The notes beneath the pieces are model-generated. The model was given only the letters and a program-made list of their open reading frames with translations. It made no database searches and was not told the DNA's origin. A stretch of DNA of 45,032 nucleotides from an uncultured Altererythrobacter sp. (GTDB lineage: Bacteria > Pseudomonadota > Alphaproteobacteria > Sphingomonadales > Sphingomonadaceae): NCBI GenBank assembly GCA_946886565.1, contig CAMPIX010000018.1, forward strand, positions 1 to 45,032. Reading direction: 5' to 3'. This document shows positions 26,199-34,364 of this stretch, in pieces (position 1 is the first letter of the stretch; every line of letters begins with the position of its first letter). A program made the position numbers and the translations under genes.

Positions 26199-26648
26199 TC
26201 AGCCACAGCCCGCCCCAGACGGTTGCTCGGCGAGGGTTTCGCCCTCGGGCACGGCGCTCATATCCATGAACGCGTTTTCCCAAATGTGGCCGTCGGGATC
26301 CTCGAAGCTGCGGCCGTACATGAAGCCGAGGTCCTGCTTCGGCGTCGGGTCCGGCTTGCCGCCGGCGGCGACGGCCCTGGTCACGATCGCCTCGACCGCC
26401 TCGGGGCTCTCCTGGCTCAGCGCGAGCAGCACCTGAGCGGTGTGGTGCGCGTTCGGGATCGCCTTGCCGGTGAAGGTCTTCCAGAAGTCGTGCGTCAGCA
26501 GCATGACGACGATCTCGTCCGACCATGCCATCGCCGCGGCCTGCTCGTTGGTGAACATCGGATTGTTGGCGAACCCCACCGCCTCGTAGAACTTCATGGA
26601 CCGGGACAGGTCGGTCACGGGCAGGTTGATGAAAATCGATTTCGACAT
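26199..26648 (-). CDS. VOC family protein
   Basis: 149-residue single VOC module: FINLPVTDLSRSMKFYEAVGF, TNEQAAAMAW, and FEDPDGHIWENAFMD with a glyoxalase-type H and E near the end. It is the first gene after the shared regulatory gap with the HxlR gene. GAGGAG lies 8 nt before ATG 26648. The C-terminus GETLAEQPSGAGCG ends in an exposed cysteine. Its ligand is unknown. Confidence 0.93.
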   Translation of the reverse strand: MSKSIFINLPVTDLSRSMKFYEAVGFANNPMFTNEQAAAMAWSDEIVVMLLTHDFWKTFTGKAIPNAHHTAQVLLALSQESPEAVEAIVTRAVAAGGKPDPTPKQDLGFMYGRSFEDPDGHIWENAFMDMSAVPEGETLAEQPSGAGCG

Positions 26649-26701
26649 GGCGGGCTCCTCTCTTGGCCGCGAATCGGAACTTGCCTTTTTTGACCCCATA
26701 A

Positions 26702-26733
26702 GTTACAAAAAGCAACTATGACGTTACAAAAAG
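26702..26733. promoter_or_regulatory. Direct-repeat operator between VOC block and HxlR gene
   Basis: GTTACAAAAAG occurs exactly twice, at 26702-26712 and 26723-26733, with 21-bp periodicity (two helical turns). The second copy lies inside the first codons of the regulator gene and both cover the likely -35/-10 area of the leftward block (on the minus strand TTGTAA, 18 bp, TAACTT). This fits an operator for the regulator at 26718, with autorepression by covering its start. The binding role is inference. Confidence 0.55.
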
Positions 26734-27416
26734 AAACCATCCATAGCGAATCCTCTCACGGCAAGTGGTACGGCGACGCCTGCGGGACTGCCTTCGCTAT
26801 GGAGCTCGTGGGCGAGCGCTGGTCGCTGCTGATTGTACGGGAGCTCATGTTCGGAGCGCGGCGATTCTCCGACATTCGCGCCAGCCTGCCCGGAATCAGC
26901 GCCAAGGTGCTGACCGAGCGGCTCGGTTCGCTGGAAGAAGCCGGCGTGCTGGCGAAACGCCAGCTTCCGCCGCCGGGCAAGGCGCAGGTCTACGAACTGA
27001 CGGCGTGGGGCTATTCGGCCGAACCGCTGATTCAGGAAGCGGGCCGCTGGGCCGCGCGGTCGAGCGCTCACGATCCCACGCTGCCGCTCTCGCCGGTCTC
27101 GCTGATGCTCTCGATGCGCACGATGGTCGATCATGCGCGGATCGGCGAAGTCGAAGGGCGCCGGATCGGTTTCGTGCTGGGCGAGGAGAGCTTCGTCGCC
27201 GAGCCGGGTGAGGGCGCCCTGCCGATCCGCCGTGAAGACGTGGACGGGACCGACGCCACCTTCCGGGCTGCCGACGCGGCGGTGATCGCGGGGGGAATCT
27301 ACGCCGGCGTTCCGTGGGATACGCTCGAGCGCGAAGCCGGCCTCGTCATCCAGGGCGACCGCGACCTCGCGCTGCGCTACGCAAGCCTCTTCGCACTCCC
27401 GCCCAAGCTCGCCTGA
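26718..27416 (+). CDS. HxlR-type winged-helix regulator with C-terminal ligand domain
   Basis: 232 residues. The N-terminal half is an HxlR winged helix: ACGTAFAMELVGERWSLL, then VRELMFGARRFSDIRASLPG and ISAKVLTERLGSLEEAGV, with the wing in LPPPGKAQVYELT. The C-terminal half (about 125-232) is an extra domain of the SCP2-like sort seen on some HxlR proteins, likely for a small ligand. It is divergent from the eleven-gene enzyme block, with 69 bp between starts, and is its most likely regulator. It ends 1 bp before the stop of the convergent MpaB-like gene. Confidence 0.9.
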   Translation: MTLQKETIHSESSHGKWYGDACGTAFAMELVGERWSLLIVRELMFGARRFSDIRASLPGISAKVLTERLGSLEEAGVLAKRQLPPPGKAQVYELTAWGYSAEPLIQEAGRWAARSSAHDPTLPLSPVSLMLSMRTMVDHARIGEVEGRRIGFVLGEESFVAEPGEGALPIRREDVDGTDATFRAADAAVIAGGIYAGVPWDTLEREAGLVIQGDRDLALRYASLFALPPKLA

Positions 27417-28256
27417 CTAACCCTGCCGAAACGCCCAGCGCAGCGTCTTGCCTACGCCCCAGGTCGCCGCGCGCGCGGGGAGGGCGGCGAGGCCGGGCCG
27501 CTCGAGCCCGAGCATCGAACGCGCGAACGGGGGCAGCAGTGAAACAGCCTCCGCGCCCAACATCGCCTGCAGCGCCACCGGCGCGCCATCGGGGCGCTGG
27601 GTGAGCACCAGCTGCGCCACCTCGCTCGCTTCGGCCGAGCCGCGCAGGTCGGCGCACAGCTCGCGGAAGATCGCTTCGGCCTCGCGCTGGTCGGTCGGCA
27701 CCGGATCGGCGCCGAGCGCGCGCGCGATCTGCGCAAACTGGCGGTAGTATTCGTCCTTCGCGTGGTTGGGCATGTCGGGCCGCACGTGTCGCAGATACGC
27801 GGCGAGGAAGCTGGTCGCCTCGGTCACGTGGACCCAGGCGAGCGTGCGCGGATCGCGCGCCGAATAGCGCGCGCCGTCGGGCAGCGTGCCGTTCACTTTC
27901 TCGTGGATGCGGTTGACCCGCTCGATCGCCGCCGCCGCCGCGTCGCGATGGCCGAAGGTCGTCACCGCGATGAAGCGCGCGGTGCGCCGCAGCCGCCCGT
28001 GCATGTCCGCGCGGAAATCCGAATGGTCGAGCACCCCCTGCAGCGCGTGCGGATGGAGCATCTGCAACAGCAGGCCGCGGATTCCGCCGACCATCATCCC
28101 GACCAGATCGGCGTGGACCAGGCGGATCGGCGAGTCCCTCTCGAACAGCGCCTCGTCCGATGGCGGCACCGATTGCTGCCCGTCCTCGTTGAAAGTCGCG
28201 CGCACGCGGCGCACGAGTTCCGCGCGGATGCGGTCGGTCGGGCGGCGCTCGGGCAT
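27417..28256 (-). CDS. MpaB-like oxygenase family protein (DUF2236)
   Basis: 279-residue member of the haem-binding oxygenase family named after fungal MpaB and bacterial latex-clearing proteins. Typical features: GIRGLLLQMLHPHALQGV with conserved histidines, TARFIAVTTFG, and DPRTLAWVHVTEATSFL with another conserved histidine. Substrate is unknown. ATG 28256 is used; a longer TTG start is unlikely. A TATATT box 7-12 bp upstream (28264-28269) suggests a very short or absent 5' leader. It is divergent from cobS. Confidence 0.9.
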   Translation of the reverse strand: MPERRPTDRIRAELVRRVRATFNEDGQQSVPPSDEALFERDSPIRLVHADLVGMMVGGIRGLLLQMLHPHALQGVLDHSDFRADMHGRLRRTARFIAVTTFGHRDAAAAAIERVNRIHEKVNGTLPDGARYSARDPRTLAWVHVTEATSFLAAYLRHVRPDMPNHAKDEYYRQFAQIARALGADPVPTDQREAEAIFRELCADLRGSAEASEVAQLVLTQRPDGAPVALQAMLGAEAVSLLPPFARSMLGLERPGLAALPARAATWGVGKTLRWAFRQG

Positions 28257-28307
28257 CGCGCCCAATATAGGGTTCGCGGGGCGGAATGAAATCTCGCACC
28301 GAGCCCG

Positions 28308-28335
28308 CTTGCAGCCGTCGTTGCGCGCGTATAGG
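28308..28335 (+). promoter_or_regulatory. Predicted promoter of cobS
   Basis: CTTGCA (28308-28313), 16 bp, TATAGG (28330-28335). Transcription would begin about 5-8 nt before ATG 28349, so the message may be nearly leaderless. The GCGCGCGTATAGGC context also occurs at the ctaC promoter. Confidence 0.5.
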
Positions 28336-28348
28336 CACCCGCTCCGAG

Positions 28349-29341
28349 ATGAACGACATGACCGACAAGAGCTTCGACCACGCCAGCAAGACCGTGATGG
28401 CCGCGCCCGACACCGAGGTCGACGTGCGCGAGACCTTCGGCATCGACATCGACTGGAAGGTGCCGGCCTTCTCCAAGGCGGACGAGCGCGTGCCGGATGT
28501 CGATACCGCCTACGTGTTCGATCCGGACACCACGCTCGCGATCCTCGCCGGCTTCGCGCACAACCGCCGGGTAATGGTCCAGGGCTATCACGGCACCGGC
28601 AAGTCGACCCATATCGAGCAGGTCGCCGCGCGGCTCAACTGGCCGTGCATCCGCATCAACCTCGACGCGCACATCAGCCGCATCGACCTCGTTGGGCGCG
28701 ACGCGATCGTGCTGCGCGATGGCTTGCAGGTCACTGAATTCCGCGAAGGGCTGCTGCCCTGGGCGCTCCAGCACCCGGTCGCGCTGGTGTTCGACGAATA
28801 CGACGCCGGACGGCCCGACGTGATGTTCGTGATCCAGCGCGTGCTCGAGCAGGCGGGGAAGCTCACCCTGCTCGACCAGAACCGCGTGATCCGGCCCGAT
28901 CCGCATTTCCGCCTTTTCGCCACCGCGAACACGGTCGGCCTCGGCGATACCAGCGGGCTCTACCACGGCACGCAGGCGATCAACCAGGGGCAGATGGACC
29001 GCTGGAACATCGTCGTCGGCCTCAACTACCTGCCTGCCGAGACCGAGCAGGAGATCGTCTCCGCCAAGAACCCCGAGACCGACGCCAGGACCGTCGCCGA
29101 CATGGTCAAGGTCGCCGATCTGACCCGGCAAGGCTTCATTAATGGCGACATCTCCACCGTGATGAGCCCGCGCACGGTCATCACCTGGGCGGAGAACGCG
29201 GCGATCTTCAAGGACATCGGCTTTGCCTTCCGGCTCACCTTCCTCAACAAGTGCGACGAGGCGGAGCGCATGCTGGTGGCCGAATACTACCAGCGCGTCT
29301 TCGGCGAGGAACTGCCGGAGAGCGTCGTTTCGGGCACGTGA
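28349..29341 (+). CDS. cobS: Aerobic cobaltochelatase CobS subunit (AAA+ ATPase)
   Basis: 330-residue MoxR-class AAA+ ATPase. With CobT and CobN it inserts cobalt into hydrogenobyrinate diamide in aerobic B12 synthesis. Walker A is GYHGTGKS (79-86), Walker B VFDEYD (149-150 acidic pair); the sensor segment [22 protein letters not shown] follows, split here at residue limits. Length matches known CobS. The expected partner cobT does not follow: the next gene is a penicillin-binding protein. CobS/CobT-like pairs without cobN also exist, so a role outside B12 is possible. ATG 28349 is used; a second ATG is three codons in. Confidence 0.93.
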   Translation: MNDMTDKSFDHASKTVMAAPDTEVDVRETFGIDIDWKVPAFSKADERVPDVDTAYVFDPDTTLAILAGFAHNRRVMVQGYHGTGKSTHIEQVAARLNWPCIRINLDAHISRIDLVGRDAIVLRDGLQVTEFREGLLPWALQHPVALVFDEYDAGRPDVMFVIQRVLEQAGKLTLLDQNRVIRPDPHFRLFATANTVGLGDTSGLYHGTQAINQGQMDRWNIVVGLNYLPAETEQEIVSAKNPETDARTVADMVKVADLTRQGFINGDISTVMSPRTVITWAENAAIFKDIGFAFRLTFLNKCDEAERMLVAEYYQRVFGEELPESVVSGT

Positions 29342-29389
29342 CGGGTTGAAGCGGCCCGCCGCTGTGTTAAGTAGTTAATACAGCACGCG

Positions 29390-31543
29390 ATGAACCGTAT
29401 CCTGCCATGGACCTCGCGCGATCGGCGCAGCGGCGGCCACGAACCGGCCGGGCCCGGATTCTATTCGCTGCAGGAGGCGTATGCCGATCGCGGCGCCGAC
29501 CGCGCCACCGACCCCTGGGCCGAGCGGCTCGAGGAGCTCGACCGCTACATCGGGGACGAGCCGAAGCGCGAGAAGAAGCGCAAGCGCCGCCGCTGGGCGG
29601 TGCGGGTCGCCGCCGGGTTCCTGTTCGCCTTCATCCTGCTGGTCGGCTGGCTCGCGGTCACCGCGCCGCTCTCGCGCTCGCTCGAGCCGATCGCGCCGCC
29701 GCAGCTCACGTTGCTCGCCGCCGACGGGACCCCGATCGCGCGCAACGGCGCGGTGGTGGACGAGCCGGTCGAAGTCGCAGAGCTTCCTCCGCACGTGATC
29801 GAGCCGTTTCTCGCGATCGAGGACCGGCGCTTCTACAGCCACTGGGGCATCGACCCGCGCGGCATCGCGCGCGCGGCATGGCTGAACCTGGCCGGCGACT
29901 CGACGCAGGGCGGCTCCACGATCACCCAGCAGCTCGCCAAGTTTACCTTCCTCACCCCCGAACAGAGCCTGACGCGCAAGGCGCGCGAGGCGCTGATCGC
30001 CTTCTGGCTCGAGGCCTGGCTGAGCAAGGACGAAATCCTCGAGCGCTATCTCTCGAACGCCTATTTCGGCGACAACACCTATGGCTTGCGCGCCGCTTCG
30101 CTGCACTATTTCTATCGCCAGCCGGAGAACCTGAAGCCCGAGCAGGCGGCGATGCTCGCCGGGCTGCTCAAGGCGCCGTCGCGGCTCGCGCCGACGCGCA
30201 ATTTCGACCTTGCCGAAAGGCGCATGCGGCTGGTGGTGGGGGCAATGGTGGACGCCGGCTATCTCACCGAGGCCGAGGCGGATCGCCTGCCGACCCCGCG
30301 GCTCGACGTGCGCACCCGCAACGAGCTGCCCACCGGCACCTACTTCGCCGACTGGGCGCTCCCCGCCGCGCGCGAGCTGACCGGGACCGGCTACGCCAGA
30401 CAGACGATCACCACCACACTCGATTCGCGCCTCCAGGGCATCGCGCGCGACGTGGTGAACGCCGCGCCGCTCGGCGATGCGCAAGTCGCGCTGGTCGCGA
30501 TGCGGCCCAACGGCGAGGTCGTCGCGATGATCGGCGGGCGCGACTACGGCAAGTCTCCGTTCAACCGCGCCACGCAGGCGCGGCGCCAGCCGGGCTCGAC
30601 CTTCAAGCTGTTCGTCTATCTCGCCGCGCTCGAGGCGGGGATGGAGCCCGAGGATTTCGTCAGCAACCAGGCGTTCGAGACCGGCAGTTACCGGCCTGAA
30701 AACGCCGCAGGCAACTATTCCAAGGCACTCACGCTGGAGGAAGCCTTTGCCCGGTCGAGCAACGTCGCCGCGGTGCGGCTGTTCAACGAAGTCGGCGACG
30801 AGGCGGTGATCGAGATGGCGCGCAGCCTCGGCGTGTCCTCGCCGCTCCCCATGGGCGATCCCAGCCTCGCGCTCGGCACCTCGACGATGACGCTGCTCGA
30901 GCTCACCGCCGCCTATGCCGGCGTCGCGGCGAACGAGTTTCCGGTGCGCCCGCACGCCTTCATCCAGGAGGAACCCGGCTGGTTCGAATGGCTGTGGGAC
31001 GGCAAAGAGAGCCTTTCGAACCGCAAGCACGAGCAGATCGAGGAACTGCTGCGCAGCGCGATCAACAGCGGCACGGGGCGCGCGGCGATGCTGCGCGGGC
31101 CGAACTTCGGCAAGACGGGAACCACGCAGAACAACCGCGACGCGCTGTTCGTCGGTTATGCGGGCGATCTCGTGGTCGGGGTGTGGATCGGCAACGACGA
31201 CAACTCGCCGCTCGCCGGAATCCACGGCGGCGGATTGCCCGCGCGCATCTGGCGCGATTTCATGCGTCAGGCGCTCGGCGAGGCGCGCGCGCCGGTCCGC
31301 CCGCGCGCGACCCCCAGCCCCGACCCGAGCGGCCCGGTCCAGCCGCAGGATGTGCCCGAGATCGGCGACATCCCGCTCGGCGACGACGGCTCGCGCCTGC
31401 GCATCCGCGACAACGGGGTGGTGATCTCTACCGACGTCGATGGCGTCCCGGTCGACGTCCGGCTCGACGAGGACGGCATGGCGCTCGAACCCGGCGAACC
31501 GCCGACCGAACCGGTGGAAGAGCCAGCGCCGGCGGGGCGATAG
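29390..31543 (+). CDS. Class A penicillin-binding protein (bifunctional)
   Basis: 717 residues; builds peptidoglycan in the periplasm by glycan polymerisation and peptide cross-linking. After a charged cytoplasmic tail and one TM helix (about 70-92) comes the glycosyltransferase domain with EDRRFYSHWGID (catalytic E144) and GGSTITQQLAK. The transpeptidase domain has SxxK at S403-K406 (PGSTFK), SSN (RSSNVAA) and KTG at 575-577. A proline-rich linker and a ~60-residue acidic tail close the protein. The 70-residue cytoplasmic tail rich in Lys/Arg is longer than usual. It starts 48 bp after cobS and may be co-transcribed with it. Confidence 0.95.
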   Translation: MNRILPWTSRDRRSGGHEPAGPGFYSLQEAYADRGADRATDPWAERLEELDRYIGDEPKREKKRKRRRWAVRVAAGFLFAFILLVGWLAVTAPLSRSLEPIAPPQLTLLAADGTPIARNGAVVDEPVEVAELPPHVIEPFLAIEDRRFYSHWGIDPRGIARAAWLNLAGDSTQGGSTITQQLAKFTFLTPEQSLTRKAREALIAFWLEAWLSKDEILERYLSNAYFGDNTYGLRAASLHYFYRQPENLKPEQAAMLAGLLKAPSRLAPTRNFDLAERRMRLVVGAMVDAGYLTEAEADRLPTPRLDVRTRNELPTGTYFADWALPAARELTGTGYARQTITTTLDSRLQGIARDVVNAAPLGDAQVALVAMRPNGEVVAMIGGRDYGKSPFNRATQARRQPGSTFKLFVYLAALEAGMEPEDFVSNQAFETGSYRPENAAGNYSKALTLEEAFARSSNVAAVRLFNEVGDEAVIEMARSLGVSSPLPMGDPSLALGTSTMTLLELTAAYAGVAANEFPVRPHAFIQEEPGWFEWLWDGKESLSNRKHEQIEELLRSAINSGTGRAAMLRGPNFGKTGTTQNNRDALFVGYAGDLVVGVWIGNDDNSPLAGIHGGGLPARIWRDFMRQALGEARAPVRPRATPSPDPSGPVQPQDVPEIGDIPLGDDGSRLRIRDNGVVISTDVDGVPVDVRLDEDGMALEPGEPPTEPVEEPAPAGR

Positions 31544-31554
31544 GAAAAAGAGAT

Positions 31555-31725
31555 GCGCTCGCAGAGGCGCAGAGGCACAGAGGAGTAGCGCCCAGACCGG
31601 CTTCCTGGTCACCCGCGAACGCGGGATTGCGCATCTGACCTTTGAATTCAAACCCGCATTTGCGGGGATCACATCGAGGAGAACAGGGGCGAAACCCCTC
31701 TGCGCCTCCGCGCATCTGCGAGCGC
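31555..31725. repeat. Composite inverted repeat with two internal CCCGC-GCGGG hairpins
   Basis: A 29-nt arm at 31555-31583 (starts GCGCTCGCAGAGGCGCAGAG) is repeated inverted at 31697-31725 with three mismatches. Inside lie two 14-nt hairpins: CCCGCGAACGCGGG (31612-31625) and CCCGCATTTGCGGG (31653-31666), in a pattern typical of nested REP/MITE-like elements. It fills nearly all of the 225-bp gap between convergent PBP and thioesterase genes and probably acts as a bidirectional terminator. No transposase is encoded. Confidence 0.8.
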
Positions 31726-31768
31726 TAAACTGCCATCTCGCCACCGCGACAACGGGGCGAAGGCGAAG

Positions 31769-32194
31769 TCAGCCCTCCAACTCCGCCATCAGCACGTTCA
31801 TCACCGCGGTCGCGACCGGGCGTGAGCGGTCGTCCTGCCATGCCTCGACCTCGATATTCGCGTTGCGCCGGCCCAGCCGCAGCACACGGCCGCGCGCATA
31901 GGTCGGCTTGCTCTTGGCCGCGCTGAGGAACTGCACGGTGACGTTGATCGGCTTCAATCGCTGCTGCCGTCCCGCGCGCGCGAGTTCGGCGCGCAACGCG
32001 GCATAGCCCGCGTTCTCGAGCAGTCCGCTCGTCGCGCCGCCGTGGAACACCGTGGGCCGCCCCTCGACGGTCGGCCCGAACGGAATCGCGAGCACCGGCG
32101 AGCCCGCATCCATCGAATCGATCGTGATTCCGAGCGAGCGCGCATAGGCGGGCAGGTCGCGCTCGAGCTCGGCTATCGTGCGGTCGTCGCTCAT
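31769..32194 (-). CDS. PaaI-type hotdog thioesterase
   Basis: 141-residue single hotdog-fold protein: TVFHGGATSGLLENAGYAAL is the family HGG motif with the helix, followed by PINVTVQFLSAAK. Likely acyl-CoA thioesterase, substrate unknown. Its ATG overlaps the preceding thioesterase stop by 4 bp, so the two hotdog proteins are co-translated and might form a mixed oligomer. Confidence 0.9.
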   Translation of the reverse strand: MSDDRTIAELERDLPAYARSLGITIDSMDAGSPVLAIPFGPTVEGRPTVFHGGATSGLLENAGYAALRAELARAGRQQRLKPINVTVQFLSAAKSKPTYARGRVLRLGRRNANIEVEAWQDDRSRPVATAVMNVLMAELEG

Positions 32195-32634
32195 CGTGGC
32201 CTCCACGGAATCGACATGAACACGCCCGCGATGTGGGCTACGGGATCGTCGGGGTCGCCGTCGTGCGCGATACCCCGGACGAACGCTGCGGAGCGGGTTA
32301 CGCGGTAGCACTCGGCGCGGCCGTTCACCGCCGCGCCTTCGCGTGCGGGGCGCATGTAATCGACCCTGAGATCGAGCGTCGCGACCGCGCGGAATTCACC
32401 GGTCGCGGTCCAGATCGACATGCCCGAAGCCATGTCCATCAGGCTGACGATCGGCCCGGTGGCGAGCACTCCGCTGCCGGTCTCGCCGACCAGATCGTCG
32501 CGCCAGGGCAGAGTGAGCTCCACCCAGTCCGTTCCGTGGTCGACGTATTCGAGCCCAAGCCAGCCGGGATGCCCGTGCCGAAGCATGACCTGCGCCGCAG
32601 CGGCGGGATCGAACGATGGCAGGTCGCTGCTCAT
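32191..32634 (-). CDS. PaaI-type hotdog thioesterase
   Basis: 147-residue hotdog protein. The usual HGG is replaced by the variant VLATGPIVSLMDMASG with D as the likely catalytic acid; ATLDLRVDYMRPA is the next strand. Probable acyl-CoA thioesterase. First gene of a two-gene unit with its paralogue; 123 bp separate it from ruvX, with no clear promoter. Confidence 0.9.
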   Translation of the reverse strand: MSSDLPSFDPAAAAQVMLRHGHPGWLGLEYVDHGTDWVELTLPWRDDLVGETGSGVLATGPIVSLMDMASGMSIWTATGEFRAVATLDLRVDYMRPAREGAAVNGRAECYRVTRSAAFVRGIAHDGDPDDPVAHIAGVFMSIPWRPR

Positions 32635-32757
32635 TCGCGCCCGGCTCTAGGCGAGGCCCGGAGCATTGCAATATTCAAATTTCCCGTCTGCTGCCAGCGG
32701 CGATCGGGTGGTGGCTCGTTCACTGCGGCCGACTTGCGCGCCGAACGGATCACGACC

Positions 32758-33228
32758 CTAGAACGCCCCGCCGGTCAGTGCGTCGATCGCGCCTTGCAGG
32801 ATCACCGCGGCGGCGTGGCTGTCGATGCGTTCGGCGCGTTTGCGGCGGCTCATGTCCTGGCCGATCATGTCGCGCTCGGCGCTCGCGGTCGACCAGCGTT
32901 CGTCCCACAGCAGCACCGGCAATTCGAGGCCTTGTGCTAGGTTGCGGGCGTAGGCGCGGCTCGATTGCGCGCGCGGGCCCTCGCTGCCGTCCATATTGCG
33001 CGGCAGGCCGATCACCACGCCTCTGACCAAGCGTTCGCGCGCCAGCGCGGCCAGCGCCTCGAGGTCGCGGCCGAACTTGCCGCGCGGCAACGTCTTGCCC
33101 GCGGTGGCGAAGTGCCAGCCCGCGTCGCACAGCGCGGTGCCGATCGTCTTGGTGCCGAGATCGAGCGCGAGCAACGCGCCGCCCTCGGGCAGGGCGGCGG
33201 CGAACTCGGCGCTGCGCTCGGTAATCAG
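32758..33228 (-). CDS. ruvX: RuvX/YqgF RNase H-fold nuclease
   Basis: Holliday-junction resolvase-like protein also tied to pre-16S rRNA processing. Motifs are LALDLGTKTIGTAL (catalytic Asp), VIGLPRNMDGSEGP, DERWSTASAE and the terminal RIDSHAAAVILQGAID. The start is problematic: no ATG or GTG stands before the catalytic strand. A CTG at 33228 would overlap the previous stop as CTGA and give MITERSAEF; an in-frame TTG at 33174 would give a shorter MLALDLGTK protein. Coordinates use CTG. It ends the pyrE-pdxJ-acpS-lepB-AI-2E-DUF3089 chain. Confidence 0.88.
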   Translation of the reverse strand: MITERSAEFAAALPEGGALLALDLGTKTIGTALCDAGWHFATAGKTLPRGKFGRDLEALAALARERLVRGVVIGLPRNMDGSEGPRAQSSRAYARNLAQGLELPVLLWDERWSTASAERDMIGQDMSRRKRAERIDSHAAAVILQGAIDALTGGAF

Positions 33229-34364
33229 GGCCGGGCCGCCCACGCCTCGACTCGCCGGGCCACGTCCTCTTTCACATTCTGCCAGAACAGCGGGATGTCG
33301 TAGACGTGGTAGTTGTTGCCCGGCAGCACCGCGCTGCCCACTTCGGGCGGGTCGCCGATCAGCAGCAGCCCGCGCTCGTCGCAGCGCGCAGGTACTTCTC
33401 CCGGCACGAGAATGCCGCTCGAGTAATCGGCCTCGGGGATCAGCGTGCCGAGGTTGGCCGAGGCCGGGGCCTCGCCGCCGATGCCCCCGGTGAGCGGATT
33501 GGTGCACAGGATCGGGCTGTCGCCGCGCAGCTCGCCGTCGAACCCGGCCGAGTTGCCGTAGGCGTCGAGCACTGCGCCCGGATCGGCGGGCTCGGCGAAA
33601 GTCGACCAGCTCATGATGCAGCCCGCCTGCGCGGGCGTGGCGCACGCGGGGAAGCCGAGCGCGGGCAAGTCGTGCGTCACCGAGATCGGCCAGCCGACCG
33701 CGTAGATTGCCGCCACGCGGCCCTTGAGCGGGCTGTCCGCGAGTTCCTCGCGCAGCAGGCGCAGCAGGTGCAGCGAACCCTGGCTGTGCCCGACGAGCAC
33801 GATCGGCATGTCCTCGTCGACGCTCGCGACGAAGAAGGCGAACGCCTGCTTCACGTCCTCGTAGGCGGCGTCGATCGCCCGCTGCGCCTCGGGCGAATCG
33901 GTAAGGAACGCGCCAAAGGTCGCCTGGCGATAGCGCGGCGCCCAGATCTCGCTCGCCTGGTTGAACGGGCTCGCCATCCCGCGGACGTAGAGCCGCGCGA
34001 TCTTCTGTGATTCGGGATCGTCGAGCGGGGCGTTCCAGTTCGAACGGTCGAGGTAGCTCGTCGGGTGGACGAAGAAGACCGCGAAGTCCTGCTCGGGCGC
34101 CTCCTCGTCCTCGGGCAACTGCCGGCCTTCGCCCTGCATGGCGGGCTGCCAGCGCGCCGCGTCGTCGAGCCCGATGCCGGGACGCGAGAGCCACATCGCC
34201 GGGTCCTGATAGGCGTTGGTCTCGAGCGGCTTCTGCTCGACGAACTCGGTGCTCGGGACGTAGGCGATCTCGGCCAGGTCGTTCCAGTAGAACCGCAGGG
34301 CGAACATGGCGGCGATCGCCAGCACGATGATAGCTGCGACGAAATAAAGAAACTTGCGCGCCAT
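33225..34364 (-). CDS. DUF3089 alpha/beta hydrolase-like lipoprotein-like membrane protein
   Basis: 379 residues with an N-terminal TM anchor (about 5-24) and a DUF3089 domain facing the periplasm. The nucleophile elbow is GHSQG (S194), preceded by FFVHPTSYLDRSNW, a family hallmark. Likely an esterase-type enzyme of unknown substrate. Its start shares one base with the AI-2E stop (TGATG). Despite the anchor there is no lipobox cysteine, so it is membrane-tethered rather than lipidated. Confidence 0.9.
   Translation of the reverse strand: MARKFLYFVAAIIVLAIAAMFALRFYWNDLAEIAYVPSTEFVEQKPLETNAYQDPAMWLSRPGIGLDDAARWQPAMQGEGRQLPEDEEAPEQDFAVFFVHPTSYLDRSNWNAPLDDPESQKIARLYVRGMASPFNQASEIWAPRYRQATFGAFLTDSPEAQRAIDAAYEDVKQAFAFFVASVDEDMPIVLVGHSQGSLHLLRLLREELADSPLKGRVAAIYAVGWPISVTHDLPALGFPACATPAQAGCIMSWSTFAEPADPGAVLDAYGNSAGFDGELRGDSPILCTNPLTGGIGGEAPASANLGTLIPEADYSSGILVPGEVPARCDERGLLLIGDPPEVGSAVLPGNNYHVYDIPLFWQNVKEDVARRVEAWAARP

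Noticed and set aside
20141..27416. Enzyme block as a recently acquired genomic island
   Set aside because: Base composition and codon use look like the flanks, and there is no integrase, tRNA end, or flanking direct repeat. It may be an old insertion, but island status is not supported.
29342..29389. TTAAGTAGTTAA before the PBP gene as a CtrA site
   Set aside because: Spacing between the TTAA halves is 4, not 7, and no half-site extension is present.
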